Shown piece after piece: positions 24,924 through 33,137 of a DNA stretch of 34,737 nt. A program made the translations under genes and the position numbers. Position 1 is the stretch's first letter, and each line of letters starts with the position of its first letter. The notes below the pieces were generated by a model that was given only the letters and a program-made list of their open reading frames with translations, ran no database searches and was not told where the DNA came from. The DNA is from an uncultured Muribaculaceae bacterium (GTDB taxonomy: Bacteria > Bacteroidota > Bacteroidia > Bacteroidales > Muribaculaceae). Location of the stretch: positions 1-34,737 of the forward strand of contig CAMEPD010000019.1 of the NCBI GenBank assembly GCA_945931475.1, written 5' to 3'.

Positions 24924-25715
24924 ATGATTTCACCTTTAGCCCACGTTGACCCCTCGGCAAAAATTGCCGACAACGTTACGATACATCCGTTCGCTTTCAT
25001 TGACAAAGATGTTGAAATAGGCGAAGGATGCACAATCTACCCCTATGCCTCGGTGCTCCGCGGCACCCGTATGGGCAAGAGCTGCCGCGTATTCCAGGGC
25101 GCCGTGGTCGGTGCCGAACCCCAGGATTTCCGCTGGAAAGGGGGATTCACCTACTGCCACATCGGCGACAATGTCACCATCCGCGAGCACGTAATCATCA
25201 ACCGCGGAATCCGCCCCGAGACGCAGGGCACAGAGATTGGTCCCGAAACCTTCATCATGGCCAACTCACACATAGGCCACGACACCGTAGTCAAAGGCAA
25301 ATCGGTGCTCGGAAACGGTGTCACCATAGCCGGTGACTGCGAAATCGACCAGTGCGTCATCCTGTCGTCGAACGTCATCATCCACGAGAAAGCCCGCATC
25401 GGCAAGTGGGTAATCGTGAAAGGCGGCTGCCGCATCTCGGGCAACGTGCCACCCTACATCATCGCCGCCCACAACCCCATCCGGTACTTCGGCGTCAACG
25501 CCACCGTCATGGGCAAACACGGGTTCACGCCCGACCAGATCAACGACATCGCCAAGGCGTACCGCAATGTATATCAGTCGAATATCTCGGTATTCAACGC
25601 CCTTCGCCGTATCGAGAACGACCTCGCGCCCTCCGAAATTCGCGAGGAAATCACCGGCTTCATCCGCCACAACAACCTCCGCATCGTAGGCGTGCCCCTG
25701 GAAATGACCGACTGA
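24924..25715 (+). CDS. lpxA: Acyl-ACP--UDP-N-acetylglucosamine O-acyltransferase
   Basis: 263-aa cytoplasmic enzyme of the first step of lipid A synthesis, moving a 3-hydroxyacyl chain to UDP-GlcNAc. The left-handed beta-helix hexapeptide repeats run from about residue 10 to 190, and the C-terminal helical domain follows. The catalytic His region NSHIGHD (H116, H119) aligns with H122/H125 of E. coli LpxA, and VGAEPQDFRWKGG and VPPYIIAAHNPIRYFGVN match conserved blocks. It stands alone here rather than beside lpxD/lpxC/fabZ, so it may be a second copy. The ATG at 24924 is the only sensible start. It is the first gene right of the candidate origin. Confidence 0.93.
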   Translation: MISPLAHVDPSAKIADNVTIHPFAFIDKDVEIGEGCTIYPYASVLRGTRMGKSCRVFQGAVVGAEPQDFRWKGGFTYCHIGDNVTIREHVIINRGIRPETQGTEIGPETFIMANSHIGHDTVVKGKSVLGNGVTIAGDCEIDQCVILSSNVIIHEKARIGKWVIVKGGCRISGNVPPYIIAAHNPIRYFGVNATVMGKHGFTPDQINDIAKAYRNVYQSNISVFNALRRIENDLAPSEIREEITGFIRHNNLRIVGVPLEMTD

Positions 25716-25724
25716 TCCACCGAC

Positions 25725-25743
25725 CGGGCCTCCTGCCCTTTTT
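25725..25743 (+). terminator. Weak terminator candidate after lpxA
   Basis: GGGC-ctcct-GCCC (25726-25738) followed by TTTTT, 10 bp after the lpxA stop. The stem is only 4 bp. Confidence 0.45.
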
Positions 25744-25744
25744 A

Positions 25745-25757
25745 AGAGGCTGTTTAA
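25745..25757 (+). repeat. Dispersed 13-mer repeat, copy 3
   Basis: AGAGGCTGTTTAA, 16 bp before the left arm of the long inverted repeat at 25773. Confidence 0.8.
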
Positions 25758-25772
25758 AAATATATGTTAACG

Positions 25773-25878
25773 TTCCGGTGGTCGCTTTTTGGTTAAATCG
25801 CATTAACTCAACGGTCACATAGCCCGCTATGCTCCCTTTTGATTTAATGTGATTTATCTCAAAAACCGGCCACCGGAA
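25773..25878. repeat. Imperfect 34-36 bp inverted repeat with inner hairpin
   Basis: Left arm 25773-25806 (begins TTCCGGTGG, ends CATTAA) matches the reverse complement of right arm 25843-25878 (begins TTTAATGTGA, ends CCACCGGAA) with a few mismatches and one gap. The loop holds CATAGC-cc-GCTATG (25818-25831). The right arm runs into the open frame of the PEGA/WG remnant. Confidence 0.8.
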
Positions 25879-26335
25879 GTATACGCAGACCGTAGAACTC
25901 GCATCGGGCGAACGCCAGGAGGTAGTGATACCGGCACTGACGCCTGTAATGGGTGCGCTGAATGTTGATTATGAGCCGGTTGGAGCGAAAGTATCGTTGG
26001 ATGGCCGCGAGGTCGGCATCTCCCCGATGGTCCTCAATGATGTACTCGCCGGTGCACACACTGTTGTTGTGTCCGCACCCGAGTATGAGTCGACAACATT
26101 GACCGCCACAGTAAATGAAGGCGAAACCGCGCAACTGACAGGGAAACTGAATAAGGATGAAAAGAAATTGATTCCTTTTAATAGTAACGGCAAACACGGG
26201 TGGATTGATAAGACGGGACAAGTGGTGATTCCGTTGAAGTATGATGATGCAGAGAGTTTTGAAAATGGTAAAGCAAGAGTTAAGTTGAATGGTGAGTGGT
26301 TTTATATTGACAAGCAGGGGAATAGAGTGAAGTGA
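25853..26335 (+). pseudogene. 5'-truncated PEGA-domain/WG-repeat protein remnant
   Basis: The open frame gives GHRKYTQTVELASGERQEVV, then a complete PEGA domain (VDYEPVGAKVSLDGREVGISP, then the APEYES strand) and a single WG repeat (GKHGWIDKTGQVVIPLKYDD, ENGKARVKLNGEWFYIDKQG) at the C terminus. The first part reads as the end of another PEGA repeat, but there is no ATG before residue 9 of the later part; only a GTG at 25925 (136 aa). The frame is cut by a stop at 25850-25852 within the right arm of the inverted repeat. PEGA/WG proteins are usually exported surface proteins; no signal peptide is present. The last third is AT-richer than its neighbours. A small expressed protein from the GTG cannot be excluded. 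Confidence 0.7.
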
Positions 26336-26351
26336 GGGTATGGAAAATAGA

Positions 26352-26383
26352 TTTGTGGGAACGGGGGAAAAAGAGTATCTTTG
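26352..26383 (+). promoter_or_regulatory. Promoter of the dut operon
   Basis: TTTG (26352-26355), 20-nt spacer, TATCTTTG (26376-26383): full Bacteroidales promoter. Predicted start near 26390, leader of about 46 nt to dut. Confidence 0.75.
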
Positions 26384-26435
26384 CAACTTAGATAGTATTT
26401 GATTGTTAATAAGAGAGATAAAGATACTACGCGAT

Positions 26436-26879
26436 ATGGAACGTCTTAAAGTCAAAATAATCAATAAGTCGCATCACCCGATGCCGGCGTATGCCACTCC
26501 CGGCTCGGCCGGCATGGATGTACGCGCTTTCCTGGATAAACCCGTGGTGCTCGGGCCGCTTGAGCGTGCGCTGATTCCGACGGGACTGTATATGCAGCTG
26601 CCTCACGGCTATGAGTGCCAGATACGTCCCCGCAGCGGTCTGGCCATAAAGAACGGTATCTCGTTGGTCAACACCCCGGGAACGGTCGACAGCGACTACC
26701 GCGGCGAAATCGGCGTGATTCTGATTAACCTCTCAAAGGAGCCGTTTGTGGTCAACGACGGCGAGCGCATCTGCCAGATGGTGATTACGCCCTACACCCG
26801 TGTCGACTGGGAGCCCGTCGAGGAGATTGACCACACGGAGCGCGGCGACGGTGCATTCGGTCACTCGGGCGTTAATTAG
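26436..26879 (+). CDS. dut: dUTP diphosphatase
   Basis: 147-aa trimeric enzyme that converts dUTP to dUMP, keeping uracil out of DNA and feeding dTMP synthesis. The start is the ATG at 26436 (MERLKVKIIN); the frame extends upstream to a TTG that lies after the promoter but has no family support. All five motifs are visible: GSAGMDV (I), RPRSGLA (II), GTVDSDYRGE with the catalytic Asp (III), GERICQMV (IV) and RGDGAFGHSG (V, with Ala for the usual Gly). The TAG stop overlaps the next gene's GTG start by one base. Confidence 0.96.
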   Translation: MERLKVKIINKSHHPMPAYATPGSAGMDVRAFLDKPVVLGPLERALIPTGLYMQLPHGYECQIRPRSGLAIKNGISLVNTPGTVDSDYRGEIGVILINLSKEPFVVNDGERICQMVITPYTRVDWEPVEEIDHTERGDGAFGHSGVN

Positions 26880-28693
26880 TGAATATCAGCAAACTGACAG
26901 TGAAAAGCAACAGATATAGGAAAAACAGACTGACCCTGACAGTCGCGGCAGTCATGGCGGCGCTGATTGTGCTGCCGGTGTTCGCCGGGAGCAAAAAGCA
27001 GCCCCGGCAGCGCCATGTAGAGTGGAAGACCGGCGCCAACGAGCGTAAGGCCGACTACTACTATATGGAGGCCATGCGCCAGAACGCCCTGGGCAACGAT
27101 GACGCCTTTTTCGACCTGCTGTCGACGGCCTGGGAGCTCGATTCCACCGATACCGGTCCGGGAATGACCCTCGGTTACTACATGATGGTACTCGGGGGCA
27201 ACAGCGATTCGGTCTACTCGAAGCGTGGGTATGATATGGTGCGCAAACACTTCGAAACCCACCCCTCCGACTACTACGGCGCCATATTCTACGGCATGAT
27301 CAACGACCGCCTGGGCAACACCGACGAGTCGGTGCGCGTATGGCACACACTCGACAGCCTCAACCCCACCAACCCCGACGTGCAGCTCCGCTACGCCGAG
27401 GCGCTGCTCAACGTCGCCGACACCGCCTCGCTGCTGAAATCGATCGACGTGGTGAACCGCGTGCAGCGCGCCGAGGGGATTGACCTGGGGCTTACCACCC
27501 ACAAGGTGCGTGCCCGAATGTCGTTGGGCGACACTGCCGGGGTGTTCGCCGAGCTCGAGGAGTACCGCCTCAAGTCGCCCCGCGACCCCGATTACTATAT
27601 ATATACCGGCGAAGTCTACAACGCCTACAATATGGCCGATTCGGCCAGGGCCAACTTCGACCGGGCCTGCAGCGTCGACTCCACCTGCGGCCGCGCATTC
27701 TATCGCCGCGCCATGTACCTCAAGGACCAAGGCGACTCCATCGGCTACGACCGCGAGCTCTACAAGGCCATGCTCATGGAGTCGCTCGACCTCGACGTGA
27801 AGCTCGATATGCTCGCGGGGTTTATCCGCGACGCGTACACCGACAGTCTGCAGCGGCCACGCATCGAGCGGCTGCTCGACGTGCTTGTCGAGCAGAATCC
27901 CCACGAGCCGAAAGTCCGCGACCTCTACGCCTCGTACCTCCTGGCGCTCAATAAGCCCAATCAGGCTGCCGAGCAGCAGGAGATTGCCATCGACGCCGAC
28001 CCATCAGACAAGAGTCACTGGACCTCGACCATCAGCCTCTATGGGCAGGCCGACAACAACGACAAGGCGTTGCAGCTCTCGGACCGCGCATTGGAGTATT
28101 TCCCCGGCGACCCGGTGCTTTCAATGTTGAAAGCCAATACGTTACAGCAGATGAACCGCTGGGATGAAGCCATTGTCGTGGCCCGGAAGGGGCTCGCCGG
28201 CATCGCCTCCGACGACAATGCGACCCGCTCGAACGTCTTGGCGCTGATTGGCGACTCGTATCATCAGCTTGGCCAGCCCGACTCGGCATTCGCATACTAC
28301 GAGCGTGCGCTCACCGAATACCCTGATAATTTCCTGGCAGCCAACAATTTCGCATACTATCTGGCTGTCGAGGGGAAGGATCTCGACCGCGCCGAACGCC
28401 TGTCGGCCATGTCGATGCGCGGGCAGCCCGACAACGATACATTCCTCGACACCTACGCCTGGATTCTCTTCCGCAAGAACGACTACGTTCACGCCAAAGA
28501 GTTCATCGACAAGGCCCTGGAAATCGAGGGGGAGAATGCCCAGGCCGATGTGCTGCATCACGCCGGCGACATCTACTACATGAACGGCGACCCGGAGCAG
28601 GCCCTGAAATACTGGGAGCAGGCTCTGAAACTCGATCCCGACAACGACCTCCTCAAGAAAAAAGTGAAACACAAGACCCACTTCTTCGAGTAG
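26879..28693 (+). CDS. Exported tetratricopeptide-repeat protein
   Basis: 604 aa starting with GTG at 26879, which overlaps the dut stop (TAGTG) and gives a signal peptide (basic KSNRYRKNR, hydrophobic TVAAVMAALIVLPVFA). It has no lipobox. Most of the mature protein is helical repeats of TPR type; the clearest are near residues 415-450 and 455-490 (GDSYHQLGQPDSAFAYYERAL) and 560-590 (GDIYYMNGDPEQALKYWEQAL, typical last repeat with LDPDN). TPR proteins hold complexes together; the partner is unknown. In Bacteroidetes this gene is often seen between dut and DUF4292/EnvC genes, suggesting an envelope role. Confidence 0.88.
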   Translation: MNISKLTVKSNRYRKNRLTLTVAAVMAALIVLPVFAGSKKQPRQRHVEWKTGANERKADYYYMEAMRQNALGNDDAFFDLLSTAWELDSTDTGPGMTLGYYMMVLGGNSDSVYSKRGYDMVRKHFETHPSDYYGAIFYGMINDRLGNTDESVRVWHTLDSLNPTNPDVQLRYAEALLNVADTASLLKSIDVVNRVQRAEGIDLGLTTHKVRARMSLGDTAGVFAELEEYRLKSPRDPDYYIYTGEVYNAYNMADSARANFDRACSVDSTCGRAFYRRAMYLKDQGDSIGYDRELYKAMLMESLDLDVKLDMLAGFIRDAYTDSLQRPRIERLLDVLVEQNPHEPKVRDLYASYLLALNKPNQAAEQQEIAIDADPSDKSHWTSTISLYGQADNNDKALQLSDRALEYFPGDPVLSMLKANTLQQMNRWDEAIVVARKGLAGIASDDNATRSNVLALIGDSYHQLGQPDSAFAYYERALTEYPDNFLAANNFAYYLAVEGKDLDRAERLSAMSMRGQPDNDTFLDTYAWILFRKNDYVHAKEFIDKALEIEGENAQADVLHHAGDIYYMNGDPEQALKYWEQALKLDPDNDLLKKKVKHKTHFFE

Positions 28694-28763
28694 CTTACCG
28701 CGTTGTACAGAATCCATACCGGCTACCGGCAATCCAAAACACAGACACAGAAAAAGAAATTTC

Positions 28764-29594
28764 ATGAAAAAAACCACTCTTATCATATCCCTGGGCCTTC
28801 TGCTGGCATCGTGTGGCGCGCAGAAACAGGCTCAGACACCCGTGGCCCCGGCGCCGCAAGTCGATGCATCCACCGTGAGCGCCCGGCAATCCTTCGAGGC
28901 CGTAGCCGATACATACAAGTCCTGGAAAACAGTGGAGATGCCTGTGAAACTGAAACTTACGCAGCCGATGAACTTCGATGTCTCGGCCCGCGTGCAGATG
29001 GTGCGCGACAGCTACGTGGGGGTGTCAGTGCGTATGCTCGGTTTTGAGGTGGCCTACATCATCGCCGACACCGACTCGGTTCACGCCTACGAAAAGATGC
29101 ACAAGCGTTATGTCTCGGAGAGCATCAGCAACATCTTCAAGTCGTCGGGCTACACCCTCGGCAACCTGCAGGACCTGCTGTTGGGCCGTATGTTCGTGCC
29201 GGGCGGCGGCACGGCCTCCACGGCCGACGTGGCAGCCTTCACCATGCAGTCCGACAAGGGGTATGTGGCCGCATCGCCCGCCGCGCAACCCGCCGGCTCG
29301 CAGATTGGTTTCGCTCTCGACAGCAGCGCCAACCGCCTGGTGTTCACCTATATAGAAGCCGCCGGTCATGATGTGAGCTTCACCTACGGTGCTCCCTCGG
29401 TCACTCCCGCCGGTCCCGTGACATCGTCGACCCAAATCGACGCCAATGTCACGCGCAGCGTCAGGGCTTCGTTCGACTGGAATCTTAAGGGCGCCAAATG
29501 GAACGGCAACGTAACTCCTCGCAAATGGAAGGTACCCTCGGGCGCAAAGCGTATCACGGTCACCACTGACCTGCTCAACTCGCTTATCAAATGA
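28764..29594 (+). CDS. DUF4292 family lipoprotein
   Basis: 276 aa. Lipoprotein signal with C17 (LGLLLASCGAQ). The rest is a beta-rich domain that recalls the LolA/LolB-like fold of DUF4292 (FDVSARVQMVRDSYVGVSVRMLGFEVAYI, then a region with YVSESISNIFKSSGYTLGNLQDLLLG). Function is unknown; a role in lipoprotein or lipid handling has been proposed only by fold similarity. It lies 70 bp after the TPR gene and 18 bp before the EnvC-like gene in one apparent operon. Confidence 0.85.
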   Translation: MKKTTLIISLGLLLASCGAQKQAQTPVAPAPQVDASTVSARQSFEAVADTYKSWKTVEMPVKLKLTQPMNFDVSARVQMVRDSYVGVSVRMLGFEVAYIIADTDSVHAYEKMHKRYVSESISNIFKSSGYTLGNLQDLLLGRMFVPGGGTASTADVAAFTMQSDKGYVAASPAAQPAGSQIGFALDSSANRLVFTYIEAAGHDVSFTYGAPSVTPAGPVTSSTQIDANVTRSVRASFDWNLKGAKWNGNVTPRKWKVPSGAKRITVTTDLLNSLIK

Positions 29595-29612
29595 TAAACC
29601 TTTGATTTTCTG

Positions 29613-31553
29613 ATGAAAAGACTGATATATTCACTTCTTGCAATATGTTTACTGTGCGGCGGCTACGGCATAGTGTATGCCGGCGCGGCCACGTCGGCCA
29701 CAGCGTCGGCCTCCTCCAAGACCCCTTCGTCGAAAAAGAAGGCCACCGGCTCGTCATCGAAAAAGAAAAGTACCCGGAAGTCATCCGCGAAGTCCTCTGC
29801 CGGGAAATCCCGGTCAAAGAGCACCCCGAAGGGCGCACCCGAACGCACACGCCAGGAGGTGAACCGCGACAAGCAGCAGAACACACGCGAAATCAATCAG
29901 ACACGTCAGGAAATCAAGCTGAACACCACTGAAACCGAACGCCAGCTCAACAACCTCGAACTGGTAAACGGCGAAATCGAAGACTGCTCGAACCGCATCG
30001 CCGGCATCAACACCCGTATCGACTCGCTCAACACCCGTTCGGCCTCTGTGCAGGACTCCATCGCGTCGCTCGACCGGCACCTGCAGACCCTCACCAAGGC
30101 CTACGCCGGCCAGTTGCGCAAAACCCAGGGCTCGCGCCGCCAGACCTCGCAGCTCGCCTTCGTGATGTCGTCGCAGTCGTTCCGCCAGGCCTTCCGCCGC
30201 ATGAATGCCGTGCGCCAGTTCGGCAAATGGCGCGAAAAGAAGGAGCGCGAAATCGTGGCCGTGCGCGGCAATCTCCAGGTAAAGCGGCAGCACCTGCAGG
30301 GACTTCAGGCTGCCACCAACCGTTCGGCCCGCGAGTTGGGCAAGGAGAAACAGACCCTTTTGCGTAAGCAGGCCATAACCAATCAGTTAGTCGATTCGCT
30401 CAAAGGGCGCCGCGCCGAACTCGACCAGATTATGGAGGAGCGTTCACGCCAGGCCATGGCCCTCGATGCCGAGCTCAACCGCATAGTCTCAAGCGAGCTC
30501 GCCGAGGCGCGCCGCCGTCAGGCCGAAGCCGAAGCTGCTGAGGCCGAGCGTCAGCGACAGGCCGCCGCCGAAGCCGAACGCCGCCGTCAGGCCGAGGCCC
30601 AAGCTGCTGAAGCCGAGCGTCAGCGTCAGGCGCAGATTGCGGCCGAACGTGCCGAAGCCGAACGCATTCAGGCCGAACGCGCCAAGGCGCAGGCTGCCGC
30701 CGAAGCCAAAGCCCGCGAGGAGGCTCTGAAGAAGGCTCGCGAAGAGGAGGCCGCCGCTCGCAAACGTTCGGCTGATGAAGCCAAAGCCGCTGAAGCTCAG
30801 CGCAAAAAGGCCGAGGCCGAGGCCGAAAAGGCGCGCCGCGAGCAGGCCGAGGCCGACCGCAAAGCCCGCGAGGCCCGCGAGAAAGCCGAAAAACAGAAAA
30901 CCAAAGGCGTGCCACACCGCCGCCGCGACACCGATACCAAGACAAGCGACGTGCCGGCCCCGTCGGTGCGCCACCGTCCGTCGGGTTCGACGGCCAATGC
31001 CCCCGTGCCGCCGCCAAAGCCCCGCACCTCCTCCGGGTCGACCGCGGCCCCCGGAGGCGCGGCAGCCCCGAAGCTCCCGAGCCACAACGCCGGCGGCGAA
31101 TCGGGCGTGGCATCGGCTTCAACCGGCACCTACGGCGCCAACTTCGCCGAAAGCAAAGGTCTGCTCCCCATGCCCGTAATCGGCAGATACACAATAGTCA
31201 AGCGCTTCGGCCGCCAGCAGCATCCCACCCTCAAGCACGTCGAGACCAACAACGCCGGCATCGATATGCAGACCGCGCCCGGCGCCTCCGTACGCTCGGT
31301 TTACGACGGCGAAGTATCGGCCATCTTCAAGCCCGACGGCTACAACACCGTGGTGGTGATACGCCACGGCAACTACCTGACAGTCTATGCCAATTTAGGC
31401 ATAATCAACGTAAAGACCGGGCAGAAGGTGAAAGGGGGCCAGACTATCGGTCAGGTCTTCTCCGACCCCGACGATTCGGGTCGCTCGGTGCTCCATTTCG
31501 AGATACGCAACGGCCGCTCGAAGGAGAACCCCGAGCTGTGGCTGAAAAGATAA
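29613..31553 (+). CDS. EnvC-like murein hydrolase activator (degenerate M23 peptidase)
   Basis: 646 aa. Signal peptide (LIYSLLAICLLCGGYGIVYA), a Ser/Lys-rich stretch, a first coiled coil (about 90-290), a long Ala/Glu/Arg-rich coiled coil (about 295-430), a Pro/Ser linker, and a C-terminal LytM/M23 domain (about 525-645). The zinc ligands are lost: HxGxD reads NNAGID, the TxYxHL position is TVYANL, and HLHFE is VLHFE. This pattern matches EnvC, which does not cut peptidoglycan but activates amidases at the division site. The coiled coil is extended by a near-repeat of 69 bp (CCGTCAGGCCGA at 30515 and again at 30584). It is the last gene of the dut operon. Confidence 0.88.
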   Translation: MKRLIYSLLAICLLCGGYGIVYAGAATSATASASSKTPSSKKKATGSSSKKKSTRKSSAKSSAGKSRSKSTPKGAPERTRQEVNRDKQQNTREINQTRQEIKLNTTETERQLNNLELVNGEIEDCSNRIAGINTRIDSLNTRSASVQDSIASLDRHLQTLTKAYAGQLRKTQGSRRQTSQLAFVMSSQSFRQAFRRMNAVRQFGKWREKKEREIVAVRGNLQVKRQHLQGLQAATNRSARELGKEKQTLLRKQAITNQLVDSLKGRRAELDQIMEERSRQAMALDAELNRIVSSELAEARRRQAEAEAAEAERQRQAAAEAERRRQAEAQAAEAERQRQAQIAAERAEAERIQAERAKAQAAAEAKAREEALKKAREEEAAARKRSADEAKAAEAQRKKAEAEAEKARREQAEADRKAREAREKAEKQKTKGVPHRRRDTDTKTSDVPAPSVRHRPSGSTANAPVPPPKPRTSSGSTAAPGGAAAPKLPSHNAGGESGVASASTGTYGANFAESKGLLPMPVIGRYTIVKRFGRQQHPTLKHVETNNAGIDMQTAPGASVRSVYDGEVSAIFKPDGYNTVVVIRHGNYLTVYANLGIINVKTGQKVKGGQTIGQVFSDPDDSGRSVLHFEIRNGRSKENPELWLKR

Positions 31554-31561
31554 AAAGTCAC

Positions 31562-31613
31562 GACGCGAAGATAAAATCACAGCGCGGTGATAGATTATGC
31601 CGCCCGAAGCGTC
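31562..31613. repeat. Nested hairpin after the EnvC-like gene
   Basis: Outer GACGC (31562-31566) with GCGTC (31609-31613), inner ATCAC-agcgcg-GTGAT (31576-31591), followed by TTT. Possibly a weak terminator; the 102-bp gap to the kinase gene holds no gene. Confidence 0.4.
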
Positions 31614-31628
31614 TTTAAAGAAAACGTG

Positions 31629-31641
31629 TTAAACAGCCTCT
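31629..31641 (-). repeat. Dispersed 13-mer repeat, copy 4 (inverted)
   Basis: TTAAACAGCCTCT on the plus strand, the reverse complement of AGAGGCTGTTTAA. It lies 14 bp before the kinase start codon. Confidence 0.8.
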
Positions 31642-31655
31642 AAATTCATCGCAGA

Positions 31656-33137
31656 ATGGCAGAATATAAAAACACACTCGCCGAGGGCACCGTCCTCGAT
31701 AGTGGTAGCCGTAAATACCGCATCGAGAAAGTGCTTGGCAAAGGCGGTTTCGGCATCACCTACCTCGCTACGGGCGAAGTGCAGGTGGGGAACGTCGTCA
31801 CCGAGGCGTCGTTTGCCATCAAAGAGCATTTCCCCGAGGAGTTCTGCAAGCGCAGCGGCAGCAATTCGCTCCCGCGCGAGGACAGCGCCGACTCGTATGC
31901 CGACTCGCGCGCCGAATTCCTCAAGGAGGCGCAACGCCTCTACAGCCTCGGGATGCTCAGCCCTAACATCGTGAAAGTCAATGAGGTATTTGAATCGAAC
32001 GGTACCGCCTATTACGTGATGGAGTACATCAAGGGGCAGTCGCTGCGCGACTACGTGGAGAAAAGTCCCGGCGGCAAACTCCCTCTCGACGACGTGCGCC
32101 GGATTATCGCCCCGGTAATCGACGCCCTGGAGATACTTCACGACAAACGCGTCAACCACCTGGATATCAAGCCGGAAAACATCATGCTCAAGAAGACGAT
32201 GGAGGGCACCGTGCCCGTGCTTATCGACTTCGGCCTGAGTGTGCATTACAAGAAGAACGGCAACAAGACCTCCTCGAAGAAGCTCATGGGCTACAGCGAC
32301 GGTTATTCGCCTCAGGAACAGTATCTTGTCATCGAGCACTTCCTGCCGCAGGCCGACATCTACTCCCTGGCCTGCACCACGCTGTTCATGCTCACCGGTG
32401 AGCGCCCCAAGCGTGCCAACGAGCTGAAAGTCAGCGAAGTGCGCGCGCAACTCGAGACCTTGAAACTCCCCGAAGAATTCATCGACGGACTCTGCCGCGC
32501 CCTGGTGCGTAACTACGACGAGCGCACCGCATCGGTAGCTCAGTTCCGCGCCGACCTCGGCATCGGCGGTGGCGGCGACGGCACCGTAATCCTGAAAACC
32601 AAGCATCCAACCGTCGAGCGATGGTGGGAAAAGTGGTGGTATGACGGTACTTTCAAGTGGTTCCTCGGCGGCGCCGGCGCCGTACTGCTTCTGTCGCTGA
32701 TACTGTTCCTCGCGGGGCGTGGCTGCAATTCCTCACCTACTCCCCGGCCCGTGGCGCCCGATTCCATACAGGTTGCACCGGCTGATTCGCTGGCTGTCGA
32801 TTCACTGGCTACCGATTCGGTAAATGCCGCCAAAACCGTGCCCGGCGACACAGTCGCCAAGCCCGCCACCACGGCTGCGGATAAGCCTCAGAAAGAGCCC
32901 AAAACCAACAACGAGTCGTCGACGGGCCCCAAACCTACAACAACACCCGGGCGGGAGCCGGAACGCCCGCAACCCGCATCGCAGACCTCAACACGCACAT
33001 TCTCCGGGCCCGAAACCGTGATGGGCGTGCAGGTCGACCAAGGTTGGTCGATGAAGACCGTCAAGACCGACGGAGTGGTCGATTACTACCAGATTTTTGA
33101 TGCAAACGGAAATAAAGTTAAAACCATAATACCATGA
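31656..33137 (+). CDS. Membrane-anchored Hanks-type Ser/Thr protein kinase
   Basis: 493 aa. The cytoplasmic kinase domain (about 20-305) has the P-loop GKGGFG (28-33), lysine K56 (FAIKE), catalytic loop HLDIKPEN (D170, K172, N175), DFG at 191-193, and a GYSPQEQY activation-segment end in place of the usual APE. HLD instead of HRD means it lacks the RD arginine. One membrane span (FLGGAGAVLLLSLILFLAG, about 336-354) is followed by a Pro/Thr/Ser-rich exported tail of about 135 residues ending in a small domain (YYQIFDANGNKVKTIIP). There are no PASTA repeats. It overlaps the next gene by ATGA, so it is probably co-translated with it. The signal sensed and the targets are unknown. Confidence 0.92.
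   Translation: MAEYKNTLAEGTVLDSGSRKYRIEKVLGKGGFGITYLATGEVQVGNVVTEASFAIKEHFPEEFCKRSGSNSLPREDSADSYADSRAEFLKEAQRLYSLGMLSPNIVKVNEVFESNGTAYYVMEYIKGQSLRDYVEKSPGGKLPLDDVRRIIAPVIDALEILHDKRVNHLDIKPENIMLKKTMEGTVPVLIDFGLSVHYKKNGNKTSSKKLMGYSDGYSPQEQYLVIEHFLPQADIYSLACTTLFMLTGERPKRANELKVSEVRAQLETLKLPEEFIDGLCRALVRNYDERTASVAQFRADLGIGGGGDGTVILKTKHPTVERWWEKWWYDGTFKWFLGGAGAVLLLSLILFLAGRGCNSSPTPRPVAPDSIQVAPADSLAVDSLATDSVNAAKTVPGDTVAKPATTAADKPQKEPKTNNESSTGPKPTTTPGREPERPQPASQTSTRTFSGPETVMGVQVDQGWSMKTVKTDGVVDYYQIFDANGNKVKTIIP

Noticed and set aside
30500-30900. Possible CRISPR-like or minisatellite array
   Set aside because: Units are irregular, in frame and encode a coiled coil; there are no unique spacers.
29814-31194. 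Long minus-strand open frames opposite the EnvC-like gene
   Set aside because: Shadow frames produced by the Ala/Glu/Arg-rich, GC-rich coiled-coil coding sequence.
31356-31553. Active M23 endopeptidase
   Set aside because: The three histidines expected as zinc ligands or catalytic residues are replaced (NNAGID, TVYANL, VLHFE).
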